Shown: one piece after another, positions 46,916-55,834 of the stretch
Layout: each line of letters opens with the position of its first letter
How positions within the stretch are numbered: the first letter of the stretch is position 1
Assembly: GCA_963798855.1 (NCBI GenBank)
Contig: CAWCUU010000002.1
Location: forward strand, 1,550,001-1,614,000
Source of the DNA: CAWCUU01 sp963798855
GTDB lineage: Bacteria > Gemmatimonadota > Gemmatimonadetes > Longimicrobiales > RSA9
Length of the DNA: 64,000 nt
Reading direction: 5' to 3'
Translations under genes and position numbers: made by a program
Notes under the pieces: generated by a model
What the model saw: only the letters and a program-made list of their open reading frames with translations
The model's database searches: none
Told to the model about the DNA's origin: nothing

Positions 46916-46919
46916 TCGG

Positions 46920-47075
46920 GCGAGCGCGGGAGCGGGGGGACTGCTTGGGGCGAGGGCGCGGGGGCGGGGGCGGGGGCGTGGGGACTGCTTGGGGCGAGGG
47001 CGCGGGGGCGGGCGCGGGCGTGGGGGGACTGCGTTGGGCGGGGGTGCGGGGGGCGAGGGCGCGGGGGGGCGGGGG
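46920..47075. repeat. G-rich tandem block with GGGACTGCTTGGG motif
   Basis: Three imperfect units of about 43-45 bp, each with GGGGACTGCTTGGGGCGAGG or a close variant (46938, 46980, 47023), separated by GGGGGCG runs. The same motif recurs at 37379. Runs of four or more G on the plus strand could fold as G-quadruplexes. 47076-47237 shows no convincing gene. Confidence 0.5.
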
Positions 47076-47237
47076 CGTCACCGCGGCTCGTCGTAGACGC
47101 TCCGCTGCCGCACGTAGTGGCCGGCGCGGGGAGGGGACGGATGACATGGCGGATGACATGGCAGCAGCGGCTTTGCGCTCGCTCACGACCACGCGCCATT
47201 CGCCGTGAGCGCCTCGCCTTGAGCGCCTGCCGTCTCC

Positions 47238-47310
47238 TCACGTCGGCCACGGCTCGATCCAGCGGACGGGCTCCACGCCGGCGATCAGGGTGAAGTCCTT
47301 CGCGTCGCGA
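47238..47310 (-). pseudogene. vapC-like PIN toxin 3' remnant
   Basis: The minus frame reads RDAKDFTLIAGVEPVRWIEPW, the C-terminal end of PIN-domain toxins (usual form T-x-N-x-x-D-F). Everything before it is missing; it joins the antitoxin frame out of phase. Confidence 0.4.
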
Positions 47311-47449
47311 CTTCCTGCAGGAACGCGACGAGGTCGAGCGCCTGCTCGATGGTCTCGGTCTCCGTGCTGGTCCCGAGGATCTCCTTCGCGCGATCGATCT
47401 TCTTCTGCGTGAGCCGCAAGTTCTTGCGCACGACACCCGATCTGGGCAT
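47285..47449 (-). CDS. VapB-like antitoxin, probably truncated
   Basis: 54 residues from ATG 47449. VRKNLRLTQKKIDRAKEILG, then TETETIEQALDLVAF is characteristic of VapB-type antitoxins of PIN toxins. The end (LQEVATRRTSP) is created by fusion with the toxin remnant. A possible orphan antitoxin. Confidence 0.6.
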   Translation of the reverse strand: MPRSGVVRKNLRLTQKKIDRAKEILGTSTETETIEQALDLVAFLQEVATRRTSP

Positions 47450-47658
47450 GGGGTTCTCCGGGCTGACTGTACGAATGCACTCTAACGTCTGTACAAACGG
47501 GAGTGTCAACCGTGGCCGGTTTTCCGGGCGAGCGCGGGGGCGCAGGCGCGGGCGCGGAGGCGGGGACGGGCGCGGAGCTTGACGGCGAAGCGGGGCCTCA
47601 TTGTCGCGAGAGCACCGGGAGGAATCCGGCAATCGAGGGTGTCGCGCGGGCCGGTATC

Positions 47659-47755
47659 CGGATTTTGCTCGGAAATCGAGATGGATCCGGATCTGGTGGA
47701 TGGCCGGCGCGTCGAGATCCTGACTTCGCTCGGAATACGAGACGAATCCGGATGA
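47659..47755. repeat. Two tandem palindromic dispersed repeats, 47.7 kb
   Basis: CCGGATTTTGCTCGGAAATC, then GAGATGGATCCGG (47659-47691) and GACTTCGCTCGGAATACGAG, then ACGAATCCGG (47720-47750). Same family as 51799 and 51860. The stretch 47450-47919 has no gene besides. Confidence 0.5.
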
Positions 47756-47919
47756 GGACGGCGGCTATGGCGTCGCAATCCGGATCTTGATCGCCACCAG
47801 AATCGCGACATTGGACGGCGCTATCACCACGATCGCGACATTGGACGGCGCCATCGCCGCGATCGCGACCACCCTTACGAGCTCTTCGGCGCGATCCCGG
47901 TCCCGGCACGGACGGCTTG

Positions 47920-48891
47920 CTACTGGGACCAGGCTGTCGGCTCGCGGTCCCAGCGGTGTCGCCGCAGCGTGCCGAGCAGGTCGTCCGGGAGCGGGCCCGC
48001 ATCGCTGGCGGCGAGGTTCGCCTCGACGTGGTGACGCTTGCGCATCCCGGGAATCGTCGTGGCGACGGTGGCGTTGGAGAGGATGAAACGCAGCGCCGCT
48101 TCCGGAAGGCTCATGCCCTCGGGCAGTTCCTTCATCAGCGCCGTGGCCCGGTCGACGCTCGCGTTCAGGTTCTCCGGCACGAAGTAGGTGCTGCGCCAGT
48201 CGCCTTCCGGCCAGGTGGTCTGCTTCGTCAGCGTCCCGGTGAGCGTGCCCTCGTCGAACGGCACCCGTGCGATGACGCCGACATCCATCTCCTCGCACGC
48301 GGGGAACAGCTCGTCCTCGGGCGCCTGGTCGAAGATGTTGTAGATGACCTGAACGGCATCGACGAGACCGCTGCGCACCGTGCGAATCCCGTTCCACGGC
48401 TCCCAGCGATTGAGGCTGATGCCGACCGCACGCAGCAGACCCTGCCGGCGAAGGTCCTCCATCGTCGCCGACCAGCGGGGATCGTCGAGCCAGTCATCGT
48501 CCCAGACGTGGAACTGCATCAGGTCGATCCGCTCGAGGCCGAGGTTTTCCAGGCTCTCGTGCACGCATTGGTCGATGTAGCTCGGCGGATAGACCTCGTC
48601 CAGCGGGATGTGCCGACGGGTCGGCCACTCCCGGTTCTTCGGCGGGATCTTGCTGGCCACGTACAGCTCGCGATCCGGAAGCGCTCGGACCAGCTCTCCC
48701 AGCAGCTTCTCGCTGTGCCCGTCGCCGTAGGCGAGGGCCGTGTCGAAGAAGTTGCAGCCGAGCTCGACGGCCCGGTGCAGCGACTCCGCGGACTGCGCGT
48801 CGCTCGAACCCTTCCAGCCGGCCATCCCCCACATGCCGTAGCCGATCTCGCTGACCTGCCAATCCGTCCGGCCGAATCGTCGATAGTTCAT
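47920..48891 (-). CDS. Aldo/keto reductase
   Basis: A 323-residue protein of standard length. It shows the AKR tetrad: D50 and Y55 in FFDTALAYGDGHSEKLLG, K81 in VASKIPP, and H128 in MQFHVWDD. The C-terminal NADPH-binding part contains TIPGMRKRHHVEANL. It is a cytosolic NADPH-dependent carbonyl reductase of the type that often acts on sugars or oxidised metabolites. The gene is monocistronic; repeats of the 14-bp type lie upstream (48930-48965). Confidence 0.88.
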   Translation of the reverse strand: MNYRRFGRTDWQVSEIGYGMWGMAGWKGSSDAQSAESLHRAVELGCNFFDTALAYGDGHSEKLLGELVRALPDRELYVASKIPPKNREWPTRRHIPLDEVYPPSYIDQCVHESLENLGLERIDLMQFHVWDDDWLDDPRWSATMEDLRRQGLLRAVGISLNRWEPWNGIRTVRSGLVDAVQVIYNIFDQAPEDELFPACEEMDVGVIARVPFDEGTLTGTLTKQTTWPEGDWRSTYFVPENLNASVDRATALMKELPEGMSLPEAALRFILSNATVATTIPGMRKRHHVEANLAASDAGPLPDDLLGTLRRHRWDREPTAWSQ

Positions 48892-49014
48892 GGTACCCCA
48901 GGCGTAGAGACAGGCACTGAAAAAAGGCGCTGACGACAGGCGCTCGCGGCGAGGCGTTCACAGCCGGGGCTACGCGTTCCCCGCGCCCGTGCCCCCCCGC
49001 GCTCGCCCACGAAT

Positions 49015-51333
49015 CTACCCCGGCCCGCCCTCCCGCGAAGCGCGCTCGAGGATGCGCCGTGCAGACGCGACGGTCGGCTGCAGCTCCGGATCGGCGTGGC
49101 CCCACAGGCGGACGACGGCGGACGCGTGGCGCACGGCCTCGGCCGTGTTCCCCGATTCCTGGAAGAGGGCTGCGAGGCGCGCGTGGATCGGGACCAGGAG
49201 CGTCCGATCCGAGACGCCGGCGTTCGCGGCTGCGCGGTAGGCCCAGGGCGTGTCGAGGTACCGCGAGTACGCGGCGATGGCGGAGTCGCGCCGGCCGAGC
49301 GTATCGTACGCGCGGCCGAGGAAGGCGTCGACGGGGGCGGTCCAGGCCGTGCTCTCCCGCGCCTGCCGGAGCGACGCGATGGCCCGTTCGCCGTCTCCGT
49401 CGTGCAACGCGATGAAACCGTCTGCCGCATCGAGGATCCAGGCGTCGGGCCAGCGCGCGGGCGGCACGACTCGCTCCTCGTAGGCGCGCCGGGCGCGCGC
49501 CGAAGTCGACGAATCGCCCGCGATGGCGGCCAGCAGAGCGAACTCGGCCAGGCCGGCCTCCCGCATCTCGTTCCCCTCGGCTCCCACGCTGTCCAGCTGC
49601 GCTCTCAGCCACGCCAGCGACGTCGTGTCGCCGAGGACCAGGATCCTGGCGCTGGCGTCCAGCCACCGTCGAAACCCGGGGTCCGGGGGCGTGCTCGACC
49701 GGGTCATGTAGCGGTCGGCCTCGGCCCAGCGGCCCATGACCTGGTCCGCCAGCACCTTCGCCCTCGGCATGACGGGACCCATCGCCCGAATCGAGTCCCA
49801 TTGCTCGGCGGCCGCGAGCGTCATCACCCGGAGCTCGGAGACCGCCCCGCTCTGCGGCAGCTGCTCCGCGGCGCGATGGGCGGCCTCCCGGGCGTCGGCC
49901 GTTCGTCCTCCGTCGATGAGCGCGACGACGAGATTCCAGCGCGCGACCCAGCTCTCCGGGCTCAGCTCGATGCCCTTGCGCGCGGCGTCCACGGCGTCCT
50001 CCCATTCGCCGTGCGTCCAGTACTCGTCGCTGAGAGCGATCCAGCTCTTCGCGTCGAGCGAATCCCGCAGAAGCGCCTCCCTCGAGAGATCGACCGACGT
50101 CCGGTGATCGCCCACGAGTCCGGCCCTCATCTGCTGGGCGTAGATGCGGCGGCTCTCGTCCAGACGGTCGGCGTGCTGAAGGGCGTGGTCGACGGCGTCC
50201 AGCGTCGCCGACCGGTCGCCGTTGTTGTAGTGGAAGACCGCGAGCTCGAGCCAGGCCCAGGCGAAGGCGGTGTCGATCTGGATCGCGTCCCGTGCGAGGC
50301 GCATCGCCCGCGGGCGCCGGCTCGCGGCCTCCTCGCGGTAGGCCTCGACTGCGAGGCGCAGCGCGGGGAGCGAGGGCGTCGTGGCCTGCATCAGCGGAGT
50401 GGAGGCACGGACGGACTTGAGCGACTCGCCGATCCGCTCGCGCATGTCGTGCGACAGCGCGCCGATCGCCCGCACGAGCTTCGTCGAGTCGTCGGCCGTC
50501 TCGCGGAACGTCGCCAGCGTTCGACCCGAGTCGGCCGTGACCACCCTCGCCGTCAGGATGTAGCCCGCGCCCGCGCGGCCCACCTCGCCTTCGATGTCGG
50601 CCTTGAGCCCCAGGCGGAGCGCGACCTCACGCGCGGTCGCCGGATCCAGCCTCGTGTCGGCGGGCCGCATCATCCGCTGCAGCGTCTCCCGGATCTGCGT
50701 GCGGTCCGCAACTGTCACGAAGGTCGACTGCTCCAGGTCCGCCCTCAGCCCCTCGGTCACCACGGCCGCGAGCGACGAGTCGCCGCTCACCGCGACGAAG
50801 TCGGACATCACCAGCGGCGCCCTCTCGTCCAGCGTGCCGTTCGCGACGAGCGTAGCCGCGGGGCCGATGCCGAGCGTGCGCATGGCGAGGAAGCCGGTGG
50901 CCGCCAACCCGAGGAGCGCGAACGCGAGGACGCCCACGGTGATGGCTTTCGGCCACGTCAGGAATCGCGCGGAGGCGGGCCGCCCGGCAGGGGAGTCCGG
51001 GGCCGAGTCCGCTGCGATGGGCGCCGGCGGCTCCGACGGTGTCCGGCGCTCGGGCTCCGCGGGCGTCTCGCGGTCCGACTTCGCCGAACGGTCGATCGGG
51101 AGTCCCTCCTGGACGAACGCCGTCGCGAGGACGAGGGGGAGGCCGATGATGAAGAGGACGATGGCGAGCGGCGGCACCCAGTCCGGCAGACCCACGCCCT
51201 GCGTGATGTCGAGGATCACCTCGTAGCCGATCCACGAAACGGCAATGTAGAGTCCCATCACCTGCCAGAGAGACCGGCGGTGGGCCTCGACGATGACCTT
51301 TCGCAGCCGATCCCGCAGACTTGGGCCTGCCAT
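49015..51333 (-). CDS. Membrane TPR protein related to adenylate-cyclase-type regulators
   Basis: 772 residues from ATG 51333. Two membrane helices at about residues 25-45 and 55-75, a proline-rich linker, a third helix near 125-145 (AITVGVLAFALLGLAATGFL), then a periplasmic TolB-N-like domain (LVMSDFVAVSGDSSLAAVVTEGLRADLE, in part) and TPR repeats to the end. It resembles the C-terminal part of the BTAD-TPR regulators but lacks a DNA-binding domain. The N-terminal two-helix module is the one found in many gemmatimonad TPR proteins with a kinase domain, which is also absent here. Function unknown; probably protein-protein interaction at the membrane. Confidence 0.75.
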   Translation of the reverse strand: MAGPSLRDRLRKVIVEAHRRSLWQVMGLYIAVSWIGYEVILDITQGVGLPDWVPPLAIVLFIIGLPLVLATAFVQEGLPIDRSAKSDRETPAEPERRTPSEPPAPIAADSAPDSPAGRPASARFLTWPKAITVGVLAFALLGLAATGFLAMRTLGIGPAATLVANGTLDERAPLVMSDFVAVSGDSSLAAVVTEGLRADLEQSTFVTVADRTQIRETLQRMMRPADTRLDPATAREVALRLGLKADIEGEVGRAGAGYILTARVVTADSGRTLATFRETADDSTKLVRAIGALSHDMRERIGESLKSVRASTPLMQATTPSLPALRLAVEAYREEAASRRPRAMRLARDAIQIDTAFAWAWLELAVFHYNNGDRSATLDAVDHALQHADRLDESRRIYAQQMRAGLVGDHRTSVDLSREALLRDSLDAKSWIALSDEYWTHGEWEDAVDAARKGIELSPESWVARWNLVVALIDGGRTADAREAAHRAAEQLPQSGAVSELRVMTLAAAEQWDSIRAMGPVMPRAKVLADQVMGRWAEADRYMTRSSTPPDPGFRRWLDASARILVLGDTTSLAWLRAQLDSVGAEGNEMREAGLAEFALLAAIAGDSSTSARARRAYEERVVPPARWPDAWILDAADGFIALHDGDGERAIASLRQARESTAWTAPVDAFLGRAYDTLGRRDSAIAAYSRYLDTPWAYRAAANAGVSDRTLLVPIHARLAALFQESGNTAEAVRHASAVVRLWGHADPELQPTVASARRILERASREGGPG

Positions 51334-51798
51334 GGGCACACGGGAAGGGGGAGCAGCGCCGCCGTCGGGACTCAGCCGAGCCGCGTGGTGAGACGGCGTA
51401 GAGATGCCTCGACGATACACGAGCGGTCCTCGCGCATCCAGAGGGGTGCTTCGCGGGCGAGGGCGGGGGCGAGCGTGGGCGCGGGTGGTGCCTCGGGCGA
51501 GCGCCGGGCGAGCGCCGAGCGAGCGCGGCGCTGCCGAACGGGCCGTTCACGGTGATCGGCTCGGCTTTCCGGTCTCGACAGGCGATTCGTCGGGGGACAT
51601 CAGTCTCGTTCGTCATCGAGTTCCCGACGAGAGGCCTTCCGCCCAGCGCCGTCGGCGCCGGTCACGTGGACCTGCTCGCCTCCCCTTTCGGAAGCTGCGA
51701 CGGAAGTACGCGCAGAAGCCGAGCCTGCCCGCCACGGAAACGGCGGCGCGGTAACCGAGACGAATTTGGTAGCCGACGCGACGGTGGTGGACGACTCT

Positions 51799-51825
51799 GG
51801 ATTTCGCTCGGATACCGAGAGGGAC
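51799..51825. repeat. Palindromic dispersed repeat, 51.8 kb
   Basis: GGATTTCGCTCGGATACCGAG; it follows GTAGCCGACGCG, as the copies near 40 kb do. Confidence 0.5.
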
Positions 51826-51859
51826 CGAGAGCGGCTTAGGAGCTGGCGTATCGTGGTGG

Positions 51860-51940
51860 GGATATCGCTCGAATTCCGAGACGAATCCGGCGGGCGATCC
51901 TGCCACGGGCGTCCTGTGCTGGAGATCGATCGCTCGCCGG
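51860..51940. repeat. 85-bp form of the palindromic repeat, 51.9 kb
   Basis: GGATATCGCTCGAATTCCGAG, then ACGAATCCGGCGGGCGATCC, ending GGAGATCGATCGCTCGCCGG. The core is a perfect inverted repeat around GAATTC. Shares both ends and the spacing with 39922 and 56869. Confidence 0.55.
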
Positions 51941-51965
51941 GTGGCGCGCTTTAGCGCCGGCCGCG

Positions 51966-52163
51966 TCACGCCGCGAACACGTGCTCCGCGTGCCAGCGCA
52001 GGAGTTCGGGATCGGGCGCATCGCGCTTGTCGCGCGGCATGCGCACCGGCTCGCCGTTCAGCGGATAATAGCAGTGGCCGTTGTGAAGCTCAGGATGTCG
52101 CCGCCACGCGGCACCGTCAAACGCCTCGAAGTCAGCGCCTCGCCGTGAGCGCCCTGCAGTCAA
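51966..52163 (-). CDS. Small hypothetical protein, 5' end uncertain
   Basis: A 65-residue frame. AFDGAAWRRHPELHNGHCYY, then PLNGEPVRMPRDKRDAPDPE looks like genuine protein. The first residues are encoded by the 14-bp repeat array at 52120-52190, so the original start has probably been replaced. No family recognised. Confidence 0.35.
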   Translation of the reverse strand: MTAGRSRRGADFEAFDGAAWRRHPELHNGHCYYPLNGEPVRMPRDKRDAPDPELLRWHAEHVFAA

Positions 52164-52190
52164 CGCTTCGCCGTGAGCGCTTCGCGGTGA
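52118..52190. repeat. 14-bp repeat units, 52.1 kb
   Basis: Four imperfect units of the CAGCGCCTCGCCGT/GAGCGCTTCGCGGT type. See the array at 60447. Confidence 0.5.
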
Positions 52191-52249
52191 GGGGGCACCT
52201 CTGGCCGCGCGACGGTGGCCGGGGGCGGTGCGCCCCCGGCCACACGCGG

Positions 52250-52525
52250 TTAGCGCGTCTGGGGAAATCGCGGCGCCGTCGGTCCTACGGACTGCGCCAG
52301 CCGCCGCGGCGCTCCGCCGCCGTCGCCCGGCCGAGCGCCAACGATCGGAAACGAGGGCCCGGACGTCGTGCTCTGCATGGCCGCGACCAGGGCGTCGGGC
52401 GGAGCGCCACCGTCGATCGCGGGGCCTTCGGTAGAGGTGGTCGCCCGCGATGGCTCGCCGGCGGTGCGTTGCTCGAGGGTCAGCGCGGGGGCTCCCGCCT
52501 CTGTCACGTCGATGGTGATACGCAT
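52250..52525 (-). CDS. Small protein/peptide downstream of the subtilase
   Basis: A 91-residue protein whose ATG 52525 follows a full AAAGGAGG at ideal spacing, 13 bp after the subtilase stop, so it is certainly translated. It opens with MRITIDVTEAGAPALTLEQR, and a central segment AIDGGAPPDALVAAM precedes a Gly/Pro-rich, apparently unstructured tail with charged ends. No signal peptide, no cysteine. It could be a substrate or a regulator of the protease. I know no family for it. Confidence 0.65.
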   Translation of the reverse strand: MRITIDVTEAGAPALTLEQRTAGEPSRATTSTEGPAIDGGAPPDALVAAMQSTTSGPSFPIVGARPGDGGGAPRRLAQSVGPTAPRFPQTR

Positions 52526-52538
52526 GGCGTCGCCTCCT

Positions 52539-54350
52539 TTACCAGCCGAGCACGGCGTAGCGGGCTTCGATGTTGACCGGCTCCGCCGTGTAGTTGGTGA
52601 TCGAGATCCAGTAGGTGATGTACTGGTCGGTCGCGCGCTCGACCTGGACCGAATGGCCGATCTGCGGTCCGCCGGGCAGCGGCGTGACCGGAACCACCGT
52701 CCAGACCACGTGCCAGTGCGCCGGCCAGTTGTAGGTGAACCAGCGCTGGGTCGCGTTCGCGGCGACGGTGCCCGTGAACTGCACGCCCAGCCACTCTGCG
52801 GTGCGCAGCGCGAGCGGAATCAGCTGGCGCAGGTTCGGCCGGTTGCCGATCCGCTGCGTGCGCGGCCGGCCGGGTGCGTCCTGCTGCGGCGAGCCGGTGG
52901 CCCGGAGCAGCTCTCGCGCGCGGGCGGGCGAGAGGGGGATGCGCCCCGCGCGCCGGAGCACGCCCTGGATGCAGGCGAGGGCGCCCACGACGGTGGGGGA
53001 TGCGCTGGAGGTGCCGCTGAACTGGTCCGTGTACCAGAGGTCCTCGCTGCTGCCGCCCTGCAGGTCGCCGTAGCCGGTGCTGGTGACTTCCCAGCCCCAG
53101 CCCTGGCAGTCGATGCGGCTCCCGAAATTGGAGAAGAAGCAGCGGGCGCGGTCGACGTAGACCTCGCCGAACGATGGCTGGCTGGTGCGCCCGTGAGTCC
53201 CGGACGGGGGATTGCCGGCTCCGACCATCACGGCGCCGGAGCTGGGGCTCGCGGGGTTGAACGGGTTGCGCCAGGAGGCCGGGAAGCCGGTCAGCGGGGT
53301 GTTGTAGACGGCGTCATCGAGGTTGTTGTTGCCGTTCCCCGCGGCCTCCACGACGACGATCCCGCGGCTGACCGCGTAGCGGATGGCCGCGAACTCGGCC
53401 GGCCAGAACTCCACCGCAGTGTAGCCCTTCGACGGGTGGCCGTACTGCACCTCGATCAGGATGAGATCCCCGGGGCGCAGACGGTCGGCCGCCGCCGTGA
53501 TCGCACCCGGCAGCCCGCCCGTGTCGAAGATGGAGGAGCCGCGGACGTTGGCATCCGGCGCGATGCCCGTGATGCCGAATGCGTTGACGTCGCCGCCGAT
53601 CACGCCTGCGACGGCGGTGCCGTGGTTGCGCCAGCCGAGGTCGGTGGTCGGGTTGCGGATGACGCCGGCCTGGTTCACGCGCAGGTCCTCGTGCGTGAAG
53701 CGCCACGCGCCCTCGCAGTCGATCACGTAGACGCCCGCGCCGCGGCCGCCGGGCACGGTCCAGGCGTAGCGTGCATCTATCCCCGTCGGCGCGGCATCGA
53801 GGTAGGGCTGGCGGCTCGTGAAGTCCGCCGTGGTCGGCGGCGCCTCGGTCACCGTCGCCGTCATCTCGTTGATGTGCTCGGGCGGGGTCTCGGGTGGCGC
53901 TTCCGGGGCAGCGGTCCTTCCCGCGCGCGGCCGCGGCGGTGCCTCGACCGGAGTCGCGGGCTCCGGCCGCGGCGTGACGTACGCCCCGGCCACCTCCGGA
54001 AGGTCGGTCAGGCGCTCCGCCAGATCGTCGAGCACATCGTCGGGGGCGTCGACGTAGTAGTACAGGTCCAGATCCGTGGGAGCCTCCGCTCCGCCGACGG
54101 TCGGCGCCGCGACGCGGGCCTGGATGCGCTCCTCCGTATCGCCGAACAGCGGCCGCATGCTGGCGCCGCTCTCGCCGAGCAGATCGTTCATCGCGCCGGT
54201 GTCGGCGCCCACCGCGGAGGTGATCCCGGTCGCGCGAGCGCGCAGCCCCGCGTCGCGCTCGGCGATCATCACCAATACACGCGGCGGTGCGAATTCCTCG
54301 GGTCGCTCCCCGTTCCCTGCCTCCCGTGGTGTCGTCTTTCTCGGTGCCAT
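52539..54350 (-). CDS. Signal-less S8 peptidase with N-terminal regulatory region
   Basis: 603 residues from ATG 54350 (GAGGAGG upstream). The first 180 residues form a prodomain-like region (VLVMIAERDAGLRARA; DLYYYVDAPDDVLDDLAERL; EVAGAYVTPRPEPA). The catalytic domain has Asp211 in YVIDCEG, His243 in RNHGTAVAGV, the oxyanion Asn339 in AAGNGN and Ser448 in FSGTSSASP. A beta-sandwich-like tail of 100 residues follows. No signal peptide or membrane segment is seen, so it should act in the cytoplasm, unlike most bacterial subtilases. It is flanked by a 102-residue gene and a 91-residue gene in the same direction. Confidence 0.85.
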   Translation of the reverse strand: MAPRKTTPREAGNGERPEEFAPPRVLVMIAERDAGLRARATGITSAVGADTGAMNDLLGESGASMRPLFGDTEERIQARVAAPTVGGAEAPTDLDLYYYVDAPDDVLDDLAERLTDLPEVAGAYVTPRPEPATPVEAPPRPRAGRTAAPEAPPETPPEHINEMTATVTEAPPTTADFTSRQPYLDAAPTGIDARYAWTVPGGRGAGVYVIDCEGAWRFTHEDLRVNQAGVIRNPTTDLGWRNHGTAVAGVIGGDVNAFGITGIAPDANVRGSSIFDTGGLPGAITAAADRLRPGDLILIEVQYGHPSKGYTAVEFWPAEFAAIRYAVSRGIVVVEAAGNGNNNLDDAVYNTPLTGFPASWRNPFNPASPSSGAVMVGAGNPPSGTHGRTSQPSFGEVYVDRARCFFSNFGSRIDCQGWGWEVTSTGYGDLQGGSSEDLWYTDQFSGTSSASPTVVGALACIQGVLRRAGRIPLSPARARELLRATGSPQQDAPGRPRTQRIGNRPNLRQLIPLALRTAEWLGVQFTGTVAANATQRWFTYNWPAHWHVVWTVVPVTPLPGGPQIGHSVQVERATDQYITYWISITNYTAEPVNIEARYAVLGW

Positions 54351-54433
54351 GGACTGCCTCCTCTCGGCACGGGATGCTCTACACGCGCGACCGGATGTCG
54401 CTCGATGGGTGGCGCGGCCGCGTCGGGGACGGA

Positions 54434-54742
54434 TCAGGCCGGCGTCGGGGGCGGCTGTACGTACGCCGCATCCACGGCGTCCAGCTCGATCAGGGCCGCG
54501 GCGAGGCGGCCAGCCTGGTCGGGGGTCTCGGCGGCGGCGGTGAAGAAGGACTCCAACTGCGGATCCGCGCTCCCGGGGTGCTGGGGCTGCAGCACCGTCT
54601 GGAACCGGGACAGCACCTCCTGCAGCTGCGTCGCGCTTGGAACCTCCGTGCCTCCGCGCCATGCACGCGCGACATCGCTGCGAAGGCGAACGACGACGTC
54701 GGTCAACGGTCCCCGCGGTTCAGGCCAACGGTCCACCACCAT
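54434..54742 (-). CDS. Small prodomain-like protein upstream of the subtilase
   Basis: A 102-residue protein. The C-terminal end (LAAALIELDAVDAAYVQPPP) closely parallels the end of the subtilase prodomain (ERLTDLPEVAGAYVTPRPEP), and the middle (LQEVLSRFQTVLQPQHPG) resembles the same family's first half. It may therefore be a stand-alone prodomain or inhibitor acting in trans. It begins at ATG 54742 without a clear ribosome binding site and ends 83 bp before the protease. Confidence 0.6.
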   Translation of the reverse strand: MVVDRWPEPRGPLTDVVVRLRSDVARAWRGGTEVPSATQLQEVLSRFQTVLQPQHPGSADPQLESFFTAAAETPDQAGRLAAALIELDAVDAAYVQPPPTPA

Positions 54743-54792
54743 TCAATATCGTGACGCGACCTCCAAACCGCGTGTCAGGAACCGGCAGCCGA

Positions 54793-55728
54793 TCACTCCT
54801 GCCGTGCGCGCCGCTGCCGCTCCCACCAGCGCCACGCCAGCCACTGCCAGCCGAGGTGCGCGCGAACGACGGAGGGAGTCACGCCGAAGCACCGCTTGAA
54901 CGCGTGCGCGAGCGCCTGCGAGTCCGGGTACCCGAGCCTCAGGGCGACGCGGGTGAGCGGTTCGCGAGCATCGGCCTGAACGAACATCGCGTCGATGAGC
55001 GTCCGGACCAGAACCTTCCACCGCACGGGTGCCGGCAGGCCGCTCCGGGCGAAGGCGTCGCGGAGCCCGCGGGCGGTGAGGCCGACGAACTTCGCCATCG
55101 CGGGCACTCCGGTCGAGCCGGATCCGCGGGCGAGCGACCGGCCGGCCCAGCGCCTCCGTCCCTGCTCCGCGGCGTGACCGAGCGCGTCGCCCAGGAGGTC
55201 CGCGAGCCGCCGATCCCGCACGACGCCCGCGTACTCGAGCCACCCCCCGAGCGCGCGCGGGATGGGTTCCAGATCCGTTACCGTCTGCCGCAGGAGCGGC
55301 TCGAGGGGGCGCGCGTCCAGCGCGACCAGGGGCAGGCCCACCGCCTGCGCGATGAGGGCGACGTCGCCGCGAGCCACGGCCGCGATCGAGGACCCGGCGA
55401 CGACCGAGGCCGCGGGCGCCACACGGGTGACCGCCGCCGCGTCGCGCCGGAGAGCGTGCCCGGTGGTGCGCTCGGTGATGTGCAGCGCGAGGACGTTCCC
55501 CGCCGCGCGTGGATCGCACCTCCTCGCGGTCGCGAAGAACCGGTAGGGAGGCCGGGCGCAGGAAAGGGGAAGGCGGATGGCCCGGCTCCATCTCGTTCTC
55601 GGCACCGGGTAGGGAAGCCGCCGCTCCGCGGGGCTCGTCGGCTCCGTGTGCTGGATCTGCGAATCGCGTGTCTCGAGGGTGTCGCCGCTCCAGGCTCCCG
55701 GCCTTGGCGCGTTCTTCTCGGGTGACAT
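54793..55728 (-). CDS. AraC-type transcriptional regulator
   Basis: 311 residues. The C-terminal 100 residues are an AraC HTH: VGLTARGLRDAFARSGLPAP, then LTRVALRLGYPDSQALAHAF and FKRCFGVTPS. The N-terminal 200 residues show no sensory domain of known type, although a segment (AASVVAGSSIAAVARGDVAL) is compact and hydrophobic. It is encoded just upstream of the subtilase cassette in the same direction (51 bp), so it may control that cassette. Confidence 0.72.
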   Translation of the reverse strand: MSPEKNAPRPGAWSGDTLETRDSQIQHTEPTSPAERRLPYPVPRTRWSRAIRLPLSCARPPYRFFATARRCDPRAAGNVLALHITERTTGHALRRDAAAVTRVAPAASVVAGSSIAAVARGDVALIAQAVGLPLVALDARPLEPLLRQTVTDLEPIPRALGGWLEYAGVVRDRRLADLLGDALGHAAEQGRRRWAGRSLARGSGSTGVPAMAKFVGLTARGLRDAFARSGLPAPVRWKVLVRTLIDAMFVQADAREPLTRVALRLGYPDSQALAHAFKRCFGVTPSVVRAHLGWQWLAWRWWERQRRARQE

Positions 55729-55834
55729 CGACAGCGACTCCTAATGGGTGGTTGGACAGCGGGCACGGGACGGCGGTGCTGCGTGGGGGACTCCTCGCGG
55801 AACGGGCCGAAACGAACTGAGCGCGCATACTCCA

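Noticed and set aside
46885..47436. 183-codon frame across the G-rich block
   Set aside because: Low-complexity Pro/Arg/Ala translation of repeats.
49096..51555. Plus-strand frame of 819 codons opposite the TPR protein
   Set aside because: Antisense shadow; the minus strand holds membrane helices and TPRs.
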